This document shows, piece by piece, positions 17,519-25,407 of a stretch of DNA of 47,286 bases. Source of the DNA: Paracoccaceae bacterium (GTDB lineage Bacteria > Pseudomonadota > Alphaproteobacteria > Rhodobacterales > Rhodobacteraceae). Below the pieces are notes generated by a model. That model made no database searches. It had not been told where the DNA came from and saw nothing but the letters and a program-made list of their open reading frames with translations. The first letter of the stretch is position 1. The number at the start of each line of letters is the position of its first letter. The stretch covers positions 1 through 47,286 of the forward strand of contig CANIKY010000008.1 in NCBI GenBank assembly GCA_947468085.1, written 5' to 3'. Made by a program: the position numbers and the translations under genes.

Positions 17519-18727
17519 ATGTCCCCAATTCGTCTTGTTTTGCGTCATCCCACGCTGCGGTTGATCGCCGTAGCTTTGCTGGTGCTGGGGGGCCTGAATG
17601 CGTCAGTCTATCCCTATCAGTCGCTGATCGCGATTGAGCGGATCGGGATGAGCAAACCAGCCTTTTCGCTGATGCTGGCGATGGCGTCGCTGGTTGCAGT
17701 GATCTCTTCGGTTGTTTTGGGGATTTTGAGCGACCAGTTCGGCCATAGGCGCGTGACTGCCATTGCAACCACGCTTTGCAGCACGCTGGGCATTGCGCTG
17801 ATCTTGGCATTTCCGGGGATTTTGACACTGGTTCTGTGTTTGGGCGTTTTGCTGCCCCTGGCCTCTAGCTTGTATGGCCAGTTGTTCGCCTTGGCCCGTT
17901 TGGCCAGCCCTGACGAGGGGAAAAACCGAGATGGCATTTTGGGGGTGATCCGCTCGGCCCTTTCGTTCAGCTTTCTTGCAATGCTGATCTTTTGGACCTT
18001 TGCCTTTGGCTATGGCCTCTCAGAGATGGCGGTTTTTGTCAGCGGCGGCTTGGCAAGTCTGGGGTTGTTAGGTTTGATCTTGTTGGGTTGGCCCAAAGAT
18101 GGGCAAACCCCTTGGGCCGACCCCCGTTCTGGTATGCGCCTGCGCGATGCCTTGGCCGAGATTGCCAAGCCAAGGGTGGCGGTGCGCGTCTTTTTCATCG
18201 GGGCCATGGCATCGTCCGGTACGCTTTACATGGTTCTGATCTCTCTTATCTTTGATGCCTCGCCGGTGCGGGGGCCTTCGGATGTGGCGCTTTATGTCGG
18301 TATGCTCGCGGGGTGGGAGGTGCCTGCCATGCTGATCTTGCCGCGTCTGACGCGCTCGGTGCCCAAATCGACGATGTTGGTGATTGGCACGGTGCTTTAT
18401 GGCACGCATCTTCTGGCGCTGCCTTGGCTATCGGAATCGTCGTTTTTGTGGATCATGCCGCTGTTTGGCGGCGTCGGCGGGGCCATGGTGATCACAGCCC
18501 CCATCACCTATTACCAAGACTTGCTGCGCGAGCGTCCGGGCACTGCCGCCGCCATGTTGGCCGTGCAAAAGCTGGTGTCTGATGTTCTAACCGCAGGCAT
18601 CTTTGCCGCCACAACAAGTTTTGGCGGGTTTGAAACCGTGGCCGTCACAGGTGTGGTGTGCAGCCTGTTTGGGGCGGGTGGCCTGTATTGGGCTGACCGC
18701 GTCAACCTGTTTGCGGCCAAGGTCTAA
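17519..18727 (+). CDS. MFS transporter (first of a tandem paralogous pair)
   Basis: Major facilitator superfamily permease of 402 residues with about twelve hydrophobic spans. The inter-helix 2-3 motif appears as GILSDQFGHRRV. Segments SSLYGQLFALARLA (TM4-5 region) and YYQDLLRERPGTAAAMLAVQKL (TM10-11) have close matches in the next gene, showing a tandem duplication. The RPGTAAA element recalls sugar-efflux (SET-type) permeases, so a sugar or small-molecule exporter is my guess only. The ATG at 17519 begins the conserved part; the open frame extends upstream to 17420 without supporting features. Confidence 0.85.
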   Translation: MSPIRLVLRHPTLRLIAVALLVLGGLNASVYPYQSLIAIERIGMSKPAFSLMLAMASLVAVISSVVLGILSDQFGHRRVTAIATTLCSTLGIALILAFPGILTLVLCLGVLLPLASSLYGQLFALARLASPDEGKNRDGILGVIRSALSFSFLAMLIFWTFAFGYGLSEMAVFVSGGLASLGLLGLILLGWPKDGQTPWADPRSGMRLRDALAEIAKPRVAVRVFFIGAMASSGTLYMVLISLIFDASPVRGPSDVALYVGMLAGWEVPAMLILPRLTRSVPKSTMLVIGTVLYGTHLLALPWLSESSFLWIMPLFGGVGGAMVITAPITYYQDLLRERPGTAAAMLAVQKLVSDVLTAGIFAATTSFGGFETVAVTGVVCSLFGAGGLYWADRVNLFAAKV

Positions 18728-18728
18728 G

Positions 18729-19919
18729 GTGCCGCCCTTTGCCCTGATCTGGCGCGATCCGGCCTTGCGGATGGTATCGGTGCTGATGGTGCTGCAAGGG
18801 GCCTTGATGAGCACCTTTGGCCCGTTTGTTTCAGTTTTGGCAGTGCGGGCTTTTGGCTTGGGCGATGCGGGATATGCGGGTGTCATGGTCGTCTCGACAT
18901 TGGTGTCCGTGGCGGCGGCGCTGTATTCGGGCATCCGCGCCGATCAGACAGCCAACCGACGCGAGATCGCACTGTTTTCCGGCGCGGTGACTGTGGTGGG
19001 CGTGGCGGTGATGACCTTTTTGCCATCGACTGTCAGCTTTATACTGGCCCATGCGCTGCTTTTGCCAGCCAACAGCCTGTTCGGCCAGCTTTTCGCCCAA
19101 GCACGGCTGGCCACGGCCACCCTTCCCCCCGCGCAGCGCGACGGCATCCAAGCCACGATCCGTGCGCTTTTGGCCGTGCCCTTTCTGGTGATCTTGCCGC
19201 TATGGTCGCTGGGCTTTGCGCGCGGCGTGCCGGTAATGACGATTTATCCTGTGGCTTTGGGGCTAAGCTTGGCCGCGTTGGCCCTGATCTGGGCCAGCTG
19301 GCCGAGCCGCGATGCCATGGCGGGGCGCGACGCGCCCTCGGGCCTATCGCTGCGCGCCGCATTGGCCGAGCTTGCAACCCCCGGCCTTGCCCTGCGCATC
19401 CTTGCCTTGGGCGCGGTTTCGGCGGGGGGCACGGCCTATTGGGCGGTGATGGGGCTGGTCCTGACGCCCGCCACAGGCATAGGCGGGCACGCAGCACTTT
19501 ATGCAGGTTTGGTTGCTGGCCTAGAAGTGCCCTTTATGCTTGCGCTGCCCCTATTGCCGCGTTGGCGGCGCGCAACCCTGATCGCCATCGGTACGGTGCT
19601 TTATGTGATGCATCTGGTGGGCATTCCGCTGCTCGCCAACTCTGCCTTCCTTTGGCTGCTGCTGATACCGGGGGCGGCAGGCGGGGCGCTGACTTTGACC
19701 TTGCCCATCGTTTATCTGCAAGACCAACTGTCCGAACGGCCCGGAACAGCGGCGGCGCTAATGGCCTTGATGAAAGTGGCCGGCGACGCGCTGGCGGCAG
19801 GCAGCTTTGCCTTAGGCACAGGTTTGTCGGGATATACATTGGCGGCCATTCTGGCGGCGGCGGTCACCTTGGCGGGCGCGGGGGCTTTGGTGCTGGCCGA
19901 TGCGACCAAAGCACCTTAA
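18729..19919 (+). CDS. MFS transporter (second of a tandem paralogous pair)
   Basis: Paralogue of the preceding permease, 396 residues and about twelve spans. The likely start is the GTG at 18729, one base after the previous stop, giving VPPFALIWRDPALRMV, which aligns with SPIRLVLRHPTLRLIA of the first copy. Shared landmarks are SLFGQLFAQARLAT and YLQDQLSERPGTAAALMALMKV. The loop 2-3 motif is changed to SGIRADQTANRREIA. The two products may be separate permeases or act together; the near-zero spacing implies one transcript. Its stop overlaps that of convergent cobS (TTAA). Confidence 0.85.
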   Translation: MPPFALIWRDPALRMVSVLMVLQGALMSTFGPFVSVLAVRAFGLGDAGYAGVMVVSTLVSVAAALYSGIRADQTANRREIALFSGAVTVVGVAVMTFLPSTVSFILAHALLLPANSLFGQLFAQARLATATLPPAQRDGIQATIRALLAVPFLVILPLWSLGFARGVPVMTIYPVALGLSLAALALIWASWPSRDAMAGRDAPSGLSLRAALAELATPGLALRILALGAVSAGGTAYWAVMGLVLTPATGIGGHAALYAGLVAGLEVPFMLALPLLPRWRRATLIAIGTVLYVMHLVGIPLLANSAFLWLLLIPGAAGGALTLTLPIVYLQDQLSERPGTAAALMALMKVAGDALAAGSFALGTGLSGYTLAAILAAAVTLAGAGALVLADATKAP

Positions 19920-20692
19920 ACGCCAAGCCCGACCAAAAGCCCCACATAAAACCCAACCTCGCTGCATTGCTGGACTGCGCCCAAACAATCGCCTGTATAG
20001 CCCCCCAAGCGCGGTTCATACCACCGACGCATCAGATACTGGGCCAGCCCAAGGCCCAAAAGGCCGCCAAAAATCGCCTCGAACCTGATGCAAAAAACCA
20101 AAGGCATCACAGCAAGGGCGGTTGTGATCAACGCCACGATAACGGCATTCCGATCAATTCCCCCGGCCACCGCGGATCCTGCCCCTTTTTCACGCACGTA
20201 ATCAGACGATGCCATAACCCATACCATCGCAGCCCTGCTGGCCGTATGGGCTGCAATCAGCACGAAAAACACATGGGCGGCTGGCATGGCCTGTAGCGTC
20301 AACGCCTTGGTGCCAATGATCAAAATCAAACCAATCACACCATAGGCGCCAATGCGACTGTCGCGCATAATCTCAAGCACGCGCTCTTTTGGGCGCACAC
20401 CACCCAAGCCGTCGCAGGCATCGGCAAAACCGTCCTCGTGCAAGGCGCCGGTGGCCACAACAGCCACACCCACCGCCAGCATAGCAGCCAACTGCGGCGT
20501 TAAGCCCCAATCACCCAGCAAAAAGGCCAGCCCCGCCAAGGCCCCGATAACCACTCCAACAGCTGGATACCAGCGCGGGCTTTGGCGCATGGCCTCATCC
20601 GAATAGGGGGCAGCGACAGGCAGACGGGTTAGAAACTGCAACGCTAGTCGAAACGCGGGAATTTCGCGGTTGAAAAACCCCACTACGTCCAT
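19916..20692 (-). CDS. cobS: Adenosylcobinamide-GDP ribazoletransferase
   Basis: Cobalamin synthase: joins adenosylcobinamide-GDP with alpha-ribazole in the last steps of B12 assembly, in the inner membrane. 258 residues, polytopic. The N-terminus LALQFLTRLPV and the metal-binding motif GALHEDGFADACDGLGG near residues 82-98 are diagnostic. The C-terminal helix region ending GDCLGAVQQ is also typical. It overlaps the 3' end of hemF by ten bases, so the two porphyrin/corrin-related genes are probably co-transcribed. No other cob genes are in the window. Confidence 0.94.
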   Translation of the reverse strand: MDVVGFFNREIPAFRLALQFLTRLPVAAPYSDEAMRQSPRWYPAVGVVIGALAGLAFLLGDWGLTPQLAAMLAVGVAVVATGALHEDGFADACDGLGGVRPKERVLEIMRDSRIGAYGVIGLILIIGTKALTLQAMPAAHVFFVLIAAHTASRAAMVWVMASSDYVREKGAGSAVAGGIDRNAVIVALITTALAVMPLVFCIRFEAIFGGLLGLGLAQYLMRRWYEPRLGGYTGDCLGAVQQCSEVGFYVGLLVGLGV

Positions 20693-21546
20693 TTGGCGAC
20701 CGGCGGCAGGCTCATCAAGACGGCGTTGGCATCATGGCCGGTTTCAAGGCCGAATTTGGTGCCCCGATCGTAGACAAGGTTGTATTCCGCATAAAGGCCG
20801 CGATGGATCAGTTGGGTTTCGCGATCTGCATCGGTAAAGGCACTGGTCATGCGGGCGCGGGTTAGGGGTTCGTAAGCGGGCAAAAAGGTGCTGCCCACCG
20901 CTTGGGTAAAGGCAAAATCCGCCTCCCAATCGCCGGTGGCGAGGTCGTCGTAGAAAATCCCGCCCACACCGCGCGCGCGGCCGCGGTGGGGGATAAAGAA
21001 ATACTCATCGGCCCAAGCTTTAAAGCGCTGGTAGTAATCAGGGTTATGCGCATCACAGGTGGTTTGCAGCGTCACGTGGAAATGCTGAGTGTCTTCAGCA
21101 TATTCGATGCAGGGGTTCAGGTCCGTCCCACCGCCAAACCACGCGGCATGGGGTGTCCAGAACATCCGCGTGTTCAGGTGGATAGCGGGAGCATGGGGGT
21201 TTTGCATATGCGCCACCAAAGAGATGCCGGAAGCCCAAAATCGGGGATCTTGATCCATCCCGGGCACGCCGCGCGCGGCCATTGCCCGCTGGGCACGTTC
21301 CGCCAAGGTGCCGTGCACGGCCGAAACATTCACGCCGATCTTCTCAAACACCCGCCCGCCACGCATGACACTCATCAACCCGCCACCCCCATCAGGGCGG
21401 GTGGTGGGCGTCACCTCGAACCTTCCAGCGGGGGCGGGGCCGCCAAAATCATCCTCGATCGCCTCAAAGGCGGTCACGATCTGGTCGCGCAGGGTGCGAA
21501 ACCAAGCAGCGGCGCGGGTCTTGCGGTCGTCAAATAGGTCGGTCAT
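20683..21546 (-). CDS. hemF: Oxygen-dependent coproporphyrinogen III oxidase
   Basis: Converts coproporphyrinogen III to protoporphyrinogen IX with O2 in haem synthesis. About 287 residues from MTDLFDDRK (an alternative ATG four codons earlier at 21558). Family landmarks: GGGGLMSVMRGGRVFEKIGVN, the signature around WASGISLVAHMQNPHAP, and WFGGGTDLNP with the catalytic Asp, GVGGIFYDDL, and RGLYAEYNLVYDRGTKFGL near the C-terminus. Followed directly by cobS. This oxygen-requiring enzyme fits an organism that also carries the low-oxygen cbb3 oxidase further along. Confidence 0.95.
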   Translation of the reverse strand: MTDLFDDRKTRAAAWFRTLRDQIVTAFEAIEDDFGGPAPAGRFEVTPTTRPDGGGGLMSVMRGGRVFEKIGVNVSAVHGTLAERAQRAMAARGVPGMDQDPRFWASGISLVAHMQNPHAPAIHLNTRMFWTPHAAWFGGGTDLNPCIEYAEDTQHFHVTLQTTCDAHNPDYYQRFKAWADEYFFIPHRGRARGVGGIFYDDLATGDWEADFAFTQAVGSTFLPAYEPLTRARMTSAFTDADRETQLIHRGLYAEYNLVYDRGTKFGLETGHDANAVLMSLPPVAKWT

Positions 21547-21662
21547 CGGTGGCTCCATCGCAACAAGACAGTGCTAGCAGGAAGTTCCATGCCGCTCAAC
21601 GCGCGCCTGCCTTTCAAACTAAGAATCTCGCGCGTAATGTGACGCAGACACAGGAGACATCG

Positions 21663-22055
21663 ATGAAACCCTATCTGGCCGCCCCATTCCTGCTGGTCCT
21701 AATGGCCTGCGCCCCTCCGCTTCAGCGGTGCATCAATCAGGCCGCTCCCGATTTGCCAGTGCTGAACGGCCTGATCGCTGAAATAGAAGGCAACCTTGCG
21801 CGCGGCTACGCCTTTGCCGATGTCGTGGTAGAACGCCCCGTCTGGGTGGCGTGTGGCAATTGGCCCACAAAAAGCGGGGGCGATGTCAGTTCGGGACTAT
21901 GCATGGGCTTGGCCCCGACCATGATGCGCAAAGCGGTGGCGATAGATTTGACGGCCGAGGCGGCCAAGCTCGTCTCAATGCAGGCCCGCAGGGCCGCCCT
22001 AGAAGCCCAAGCGCAGCCCGCCATCGCGCAATGTCAGGCGCAATTTCCACAATAG
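21663..22055 (+). CDS. Small lipoprotein of unknown function
   Basis: 130 residues starting at an ATG with a strong CAGGAGAC ribosome-binding site. The N-terminal signal MKPYLAAPFLLVLMAC has a plausible lipobox (VLMAC, Cys at residue 16). Four further cysteines (RCI, VACGN, GLCMG, AQCQA) could form two disulfides in the periplasm. The middle PVWVACGNWPTKSGGDVSSGLCMG resembles short hypothetical proteins of related bacteria as far as I recall, but I know no function. It diverges from hemF and ends one base short of the convergent methyltransferase gene. Confidence 0.75.
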   Translation: MKPYLAAPFLLVLMACAPPLQRCINQAAPDLPVLNGLIAEIEGNLARGYAFADVVVERPVWVACGNWPTKSGGDVSSGLCMGLAPTMMRKAVAIDLTAEAAKLVSMQARRAALEAQAQPAIAQCQAQFPQ

Positions 22056-22056
22056 G

Positions 22057-23037
22057 TCACTTGCCCCGCACCGGATAGGCCGCGCGAAAGACCCGAAAAG
22101 CCCCATCGCCGCCAACCTCCTCGACCTGCCGGAACAGCGCTTTAAGCATTGGCTCGTAGGGCAAGTGCCTGTTTGCCACCATCCACAGCACGCCATCCGG
22201 CGCAAGTCCACGGTGGGCTGCGCGGATAAAGGCCAGCCCAAGTGCCGGATCAGGCGCGCGCGCGGCGTGGAACGGCGGGTTCATCACCACGGCGTTCCAT
22301 GGGCGTTGGGGCGTGAATGTGGTGGCATCGGCCCAGTGAAACTCAGCCCTTGGGTTGGGCACATTCAGGCGGGCGCACTCCAGCGCCACCTTTTCCGCCT
22401 CGACCACATCCAACCGCTTGACGCCGGGGCGCTGAAGAATGGCGCGCGAAAGATAACCCCAGCCAGCGCCCAGATCCGCCACCCGTGCGGGCAAATCGGG
22501 CGGCAAGGCTGCGGCGAGCAGAAGCGAACCCTTATCCACGCCGTCGGCCGAAAAGACGCCAGGGCGCGTGATAAATCCATCAATCTGCCGGTCAACGGCC
22601 GGCCAAGCCGCAGGCACGGCAGCGGCGCTGAAGGATACAAACTTGCCATGGGCCTTCGAGATGACCTCACCCAACCCAAACCCCGCACCGCGCAAGTCTT
22701 TCAACGCACTGTCAAATCCGTCGGTTTTTTGCCCATCCACGGCGATCGACCCACCGACCCCCACCAAATCCACCGCCTGCGCCATCATCGCCCAAGCCTC
22801 AGCCCTTGCACGCGGCAGGCAAATCAAAGCTGCCGAGAAAGCTTTGCCCTCAACACGGTAACCAAGGGCAGCAAAATAATCTTGATCAGGGCGAAAACCC
22901 GTCAAAACCACCGTGCGCGACGCAGGCAAGGCCGACAGGTCATCTCCTGCGCGCGGGCGCATCACGGCAATGTCACCCGCAGGCGGCAAGGCCCAGGCCC
23001 CCGCGCGCAGGGCCATCTCTAAACGAACTGCTCTCAT
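22057..23037 (-). CDS. RsmC-like class I SAM-dependent methyltransferase
   Basis: 326-residue protein with an N-terminal pseudo-methyltransferase half (to about 150) and a C-terminal catalytic half, as in 16S rRNA G1207 methyltransferase RsmC. SAM motif VADLGAGWGYLSRAIL near 190 and the catalytic NPPFH near 255 are present. The ATG at 23037 gives MRAVRLEMALRAG. Before the mobile element inserted, this gene would have begun 16 bp after the clpS stop. Its native upstream region is now the left end of the element, which also creates a 16-codon upstream TTG extension (from 23085) whose use is doubtful. Confidence 0.85.
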   Translation of the reverse strand: MRAVRLEMALRAGAWALPPAGDIAVMRPRAGDDLSALPASRTVVLTGFRPDQDYFAALGYRVEGKAFSAALICLPRARAEAWAMMAQAVDLVGVGGSIAVDGQKTDGFDSALKDLRGAGFGLGEVISKAHGKFVSFSAAAVPAAWPAVDRQIDGFITRPGVFSADGVDKGSLLLAAALPPDLPARVADLGAGWGYLSRAILQRPGVKRLDVVEAEKVALECARLNVPNPRAEFHWADATTFTPQRPWNAVVMNPPFHAARAPDPALGLAFIRAAHRGLAPDGVLWMVANRHLPYEPMLKALFRQVEEVGGDGAFRVFRAAYPVRGK

Positions 23038-23055
23038 GATCACCGCGAAGCGGTC

Positions 23056-23065
23056 ATTCCTTTTC
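23056..23065. repeat. Left attachment repeat of the element
   Basis: ATTCCTTTTC, identical to 28924-28933. On the minus strand it reads GAAAAGGAAT followed by GA, which supplies the original TGA stop of clpS. The adjoining host sequence holds a small ACCGC/GCGGT hairpin. Confidence 0.8.
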
Positions 23066-23068
23066 AAT

Positions 23069-23096
23069 AAAACATATGTCTTCAACCATATGTTTT
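23069..23096. repeat. Palindrome just inside the left attachment repeat
   Basis: Perfect 10-bp arms AAAACATATG (23069-23078) and CATATGTTTT (23087-23096) around an 8-base loop, three bases inside the left repeat. It could be a binding site for the integrase or an excision factor, or a weak terminator at the element edge. The remaining 138 bases to the next gene hold one further hairpin. Confidence 0.55.
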
Positions 23097-23204
23097 TGCT
23101 GTGTTTTTTTGGTCTTTGTAACCAATTTGTAAATCACGAACCGCTAACTCGATTTCTCCACGACAACCTTTAACGCCAAACTTCAACTATTGCGAAGCGA
23201 AAGT

Positions 23205-23222
23205 GACGACATTTCTGTCGTC
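23205..23222 (-). terminator. Hairpin after the last minus-strand gene of the element
   Basis: Perfect 7-bp stem GACGACA/TGTCGTC with a four-base loop, 12 bp beyond the stop of the gene at 23235. There is no U-run on the minus strand, so it is at best an imperfect terminator or an RNA-stabilising end. Confidence 0.4.
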
Positions 23223-23234
23223 GCTGCTTAACAA

Positions 23235-23639
23235 TCATCCTGCCAATTTACTTGTTTTGGCTTTCTTCTTGTCATTCGACGCGACTGATATACGCTTTAT
23301 CTCTTCATCCGCCTCACCTGAAGCGATGTCGTCCGCCAACTCCAAACAACACTTCTTTACTTCATCTCTATCTGTCGTCGCGAAGTAGAGAGATTTTCCG
23401 CCGATCAATGTTGTCAAATAATGCACTGAAATCTTCGTTTCGCTTTCTCCAATCGAAGTGAAAGGTTTTCCCTTCCAACCCTCTTCTGAAAGATCGTTGT
23501 CGACCCACTTTTTTAGTCTATCTGCAATTTTTTTCCGCTCACTCTCAATCGACCACCCGCGACTCGACGATTGTTTCTTTGGTTTTTTTGGCTTTTCCGC
23601 CAACAAACCCCGACGCTTGATTACATCTGCCCATGCCAT
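23235..23639 (-). CDS. Hypothetical protein of the element, downstream of the serine recombinase
   Basis: 134 residues, highly charged and soluble. The N-terminus MAWADVIKRRG precedes a Lys/Pro/Ser-rich linker (EKPKKPKKQSSSRG), then a compact region of helices and strands (WSIESERKKIADRLKKW; ISVHYLTTLIGGKSLYF; DEVKKCCLELADDI) and a basic tail. I do not recognise the family. The ATG lies four bases past the stop of the serine recombinase, so the two are almost certainly co-translated; a role as recombination accessory factor is a reasonable guess only. Confidence 0.6.
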   Translation of the reverse strand: MAWADVIKRRGLLAEKPKKPKKQSSSRGWSIESERKKIADRLKKWVDNDLSEEGWKGKPFTSIGESETKISVHYLTTLIGGKSLYFATTDRDEVKKCCLELADDIASGEADEEIKRISVASNDKKKAKTSKLAG

Positions 23640-23643
23640 GTTG

Positions 23644-24201
23644 TCATCCCTCGTTGATTGACATCTCCAACGCACGATAAACTGACATTCTGCTGATCGT
23701 CAACATTTTCGCTATGTCTGACACGCCAACACCTTGCTTATGCATCGAAACGATCTTGTCGTCATCGACTGTTTTGACGCGACCCTTATAAACGCCTTTT
23801 GCCTTCGCTTTCGCGATACCTTCCAACTGTCGTGACTTGATCAATGACCGTTCAAATTCCGCAAATGCTCCCATCATCTGCAACTGCAAACGCGACATCG
23901 CGTCTTTGACATCATGCGAAAATGACAAACCTTCCGTCACAAACCGAACAGTGACACCCTTATCGTTTAACGTTTTGATGATATTTTGCAGATCTGCCAA
24001 ATTGCGCGCTAAACGATCAATGCTGTGAACGATAACCTCGTCCCCTTCCCTGACCCATTCGATCATGTCTGCCAACGCTTGCCGACCTGAAGTCGAACCA
24101 CCTGACACTTTGTCGACGAAAATCTTGTCCATCCCGTCCATCTGTTGACGATCCGTGTTCTGTTCGTCAGTCGACACTCTGATGTAACCAATCTTCGCCA
24201 T
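23644..24201 (-). CDS. Serine recombinase (resolvase/invertase family)
   Basis: 185 residues, the size of Pin/Tn3-type resolvases. The catalytic serine is S10 in YIRVSTDEQN; the supporting Arg residues lie in SIDRLARNLADL near 66-72. A long helix E follows (LQLQMMGAFAEFERSLIKSRQ), then the linker KAKGVYKGR and a C-terminal helix-turn-helix (ISRMSVYRALE). The ATG at 24201 has GGAG eight bases upstream. Possible jobs are resolving dimers made by rolling-circle replication, or inverting a segment; no inverted crossover pair was found. Four TGTCACA/TGTGAC boxes lie upstream. Confidence 0.93.
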   Translation of the reverse strand: MAKIGYIRVSTDEQNTDRQQMDGMDKIFVDKVSGGSTSGRQALADMIEWVREGDEVIVHSIDRLARNLADLQNIIKTLNDKGVTVRFVTEGLSFSHDVKDAMSRLQLQMMGAFAEFERSLIKSRQLEGIAKAKAKGVYKGRVKTVDDDKIVSMHKQGVGVSDIAKMLTISRMSVYRALEMSINEG

Positions 24202-24248
24202 CGTCTCGCTCCGCTGTAACATTTGCCTCTGTGATGTAAATGATAATA

Positions 24249-24343
24249 TGTCACAAATAAAAAAACACAACCATCTGTGACGATGATTATGTCGATCTTG
24301 TTCATTCTTCTGTTGTCACACACGAGTACTGTCTAATGTGACA
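24249..24343. promoter_or_regulatory. Cluster of four TGTCACA/TGTGAC(A) boxes upstream of the serine recombinase
   Basis: Half-sites in alternating orientation: TGTCACA 24249-24255, TGTGAC 24276-24281, TGTCACA 24314-24320, TGTGACA 24337-24343. They form two inverted pairs with centre distances of about 26 and 23 bp in the 159-bp gap before the recombinase gene. This could be its operator, the resolution (res) site it acts on, or both; res sites typically have several such inverted subsites. Confidence 0.5.
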
Positions 24344-24360
24344 CCGTTCGTGATGTTCGA

Positions 24361-24861
24361 TCACTCACCACAATTCTTGTAACCGCTGCTCATGCACTCC
24401 TGTGCCATCGCTTGTGCTTTTGCGATTTCTTCGCGTGTCATGTATTTTTCTAACAAGTCTCGCTGTTGACCGCCAAATAGCCCGCCGTTTGCTGAAGAAA
24501 TATTGAACCACATGTGTGCTTTCACATAATTTTGCTCAACTGTTTTGCCGATTTCATATGTAAGACCAAGAGTATCATAAGCGTTTGTCGCCCCATGTTC
24601 TGCTGCTTGGCGAAACCACCGCATTGCTTCTGCGTAATTTTTAGGAACACCTTCACCATCCTCATACATCGCCCCAAGTGACATCATAGCGCGCGAATCA
24701 CCCTTTTGTGCAGCATTCAAATAATTGATTAGTGCTGCTTTAAAATTACCCTGTTCAGCACTTTTTAGACCTTGCTCCCAATCCTGTGCGTTTGCACCTG
24801 ATACGCTCACCGCCAAAAGTGCTGAAAACGCCAAATACTTACAAGTGCATATGATAGTCAT
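24361..24861 (-). CDS. Secreted Sel1-repeat protein (copy A)
   Basis: 166 residues with a signal peptide (TCKYLAFSALLAVSVSGANA, cleavage before QDWE) and Sel1-like repeats: AAQKGDSRAMMSLGAMYEDG, then GVPKNYAEAMRWFRQAAEHG, then ATNAYDTLGLTYEIG and VEQNYVKAHMWFNISSANGG. Sel1 repeats are helical hairpins used for protein-protein contacts. The C-terminus (REEIAKAQAMAQECMSSGYKNCG) matches the next gene's end closely, including two cysteines. Tandem paralogue of copy B, 22 bp apart, probably one transcript. Likely cargo rather than a mobility function. Confidence 0.85.
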   Translation of the reverse strand: MTIICTCKYLAFSALLAVSVSGANAQDWEQGLKSAEQGNFKAALINYLNAAQKGDSRAMMSLGAMYEDGEGVPKNYAEAMRWFRQAAEHGATNAYDTLGLTYEIGKTVEQNYVKAHMWFNISSANGGLFGGQQRDLLEKYMTREEIAKAQAMAQECMSSGYKNCGE

Positions 24862-24883
24862 TTCCACTGCTTCCTATCCTCAC

Positions 24884-25348
24884 TCACCAACCGCAATCTT
24901 CATATCCGCTGTTAACACAGATCGTTGCCATTGCTTGCGCTTTCGAAACATCCTCAATCGTCATTTTCTCTGCAATAACATCTCGAGATTCACCTGCCAA
25001 CGCTATATTGAACCACATGTGTGCTCGAACATAATCTTGCATCACACCTCGACCATACTCATATATAAATCCAAGTCCAAACTGACCATCATGATTTCCC
25101 TGCATCGCTGACAATCGATACCATTTCATTGCTTCAACATAATCTTGTGCAACTCCATAACCATACTCATATAACATGCCAATTTGCGCTTGCGCTTTCG
25201 CATCACCTTGCACAGCTAATGGCATATCTTCTTTAAATAACGCCTGATATTCCGCCTGCGTCAATGAGCGCCATTCTGCATGTGTGCTTGTCCCTGATAC
25301 ACTGATAGCAAAAAGTGTCGAAAACGCTAAATACTTGAAAATTGTCAT
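24884..25348 (-). CDS. Secreted Sel1-repeat protein (copy B)
   Basis: 154 residues from the ATG at 25348, which has GGAG upstream; a farther ATG at 25378 lacks one. The signal peptide FKYLAFSTLFAISVSG mirrors copy A. Sel1 units include GDAKAQAQIGMLYEYGYGV, QDYVEAMKWYRLSAMQG and NHDGQFGLGFIYEYGRGV. The conserved C-terminal part ends EDVSKAQAMATICVNSGYEDCG. The two copies share layout end to end but differ in the region after the signal peptide, as expected for diverged duplicates exported to the periplasm or beyond. Confidence 0.85.
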   Translation of the reverse strand: MTIFKYLAFSTLFAISVSGTSTHAEWRSLTQAEYQALFKEDMPLAVQGDAKAQAQIGMLYEYGYGVAQDYVEAMKWYRLSAMQGNHDGQFGLGFIYEYGRGVMQDYVRAHMWFNIALAGESRDVIAEKMTIEDVSKAQAMATICVNSGYEDCGW

Positions 25349-25407
25349 ATCCGACGCTCCACTATTGCGCTTAACCAATCATATTCTGAAACTGCTGACC
25401 CGTCAAA

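Noticed and set aside
19202-20296. 364-residue plus-strand frame overlapping the second MFS gene and cobS
   Set aside because: It spans two convergent, well-identified genes in another frame and has low-complexity Gly/Arg/His composition.
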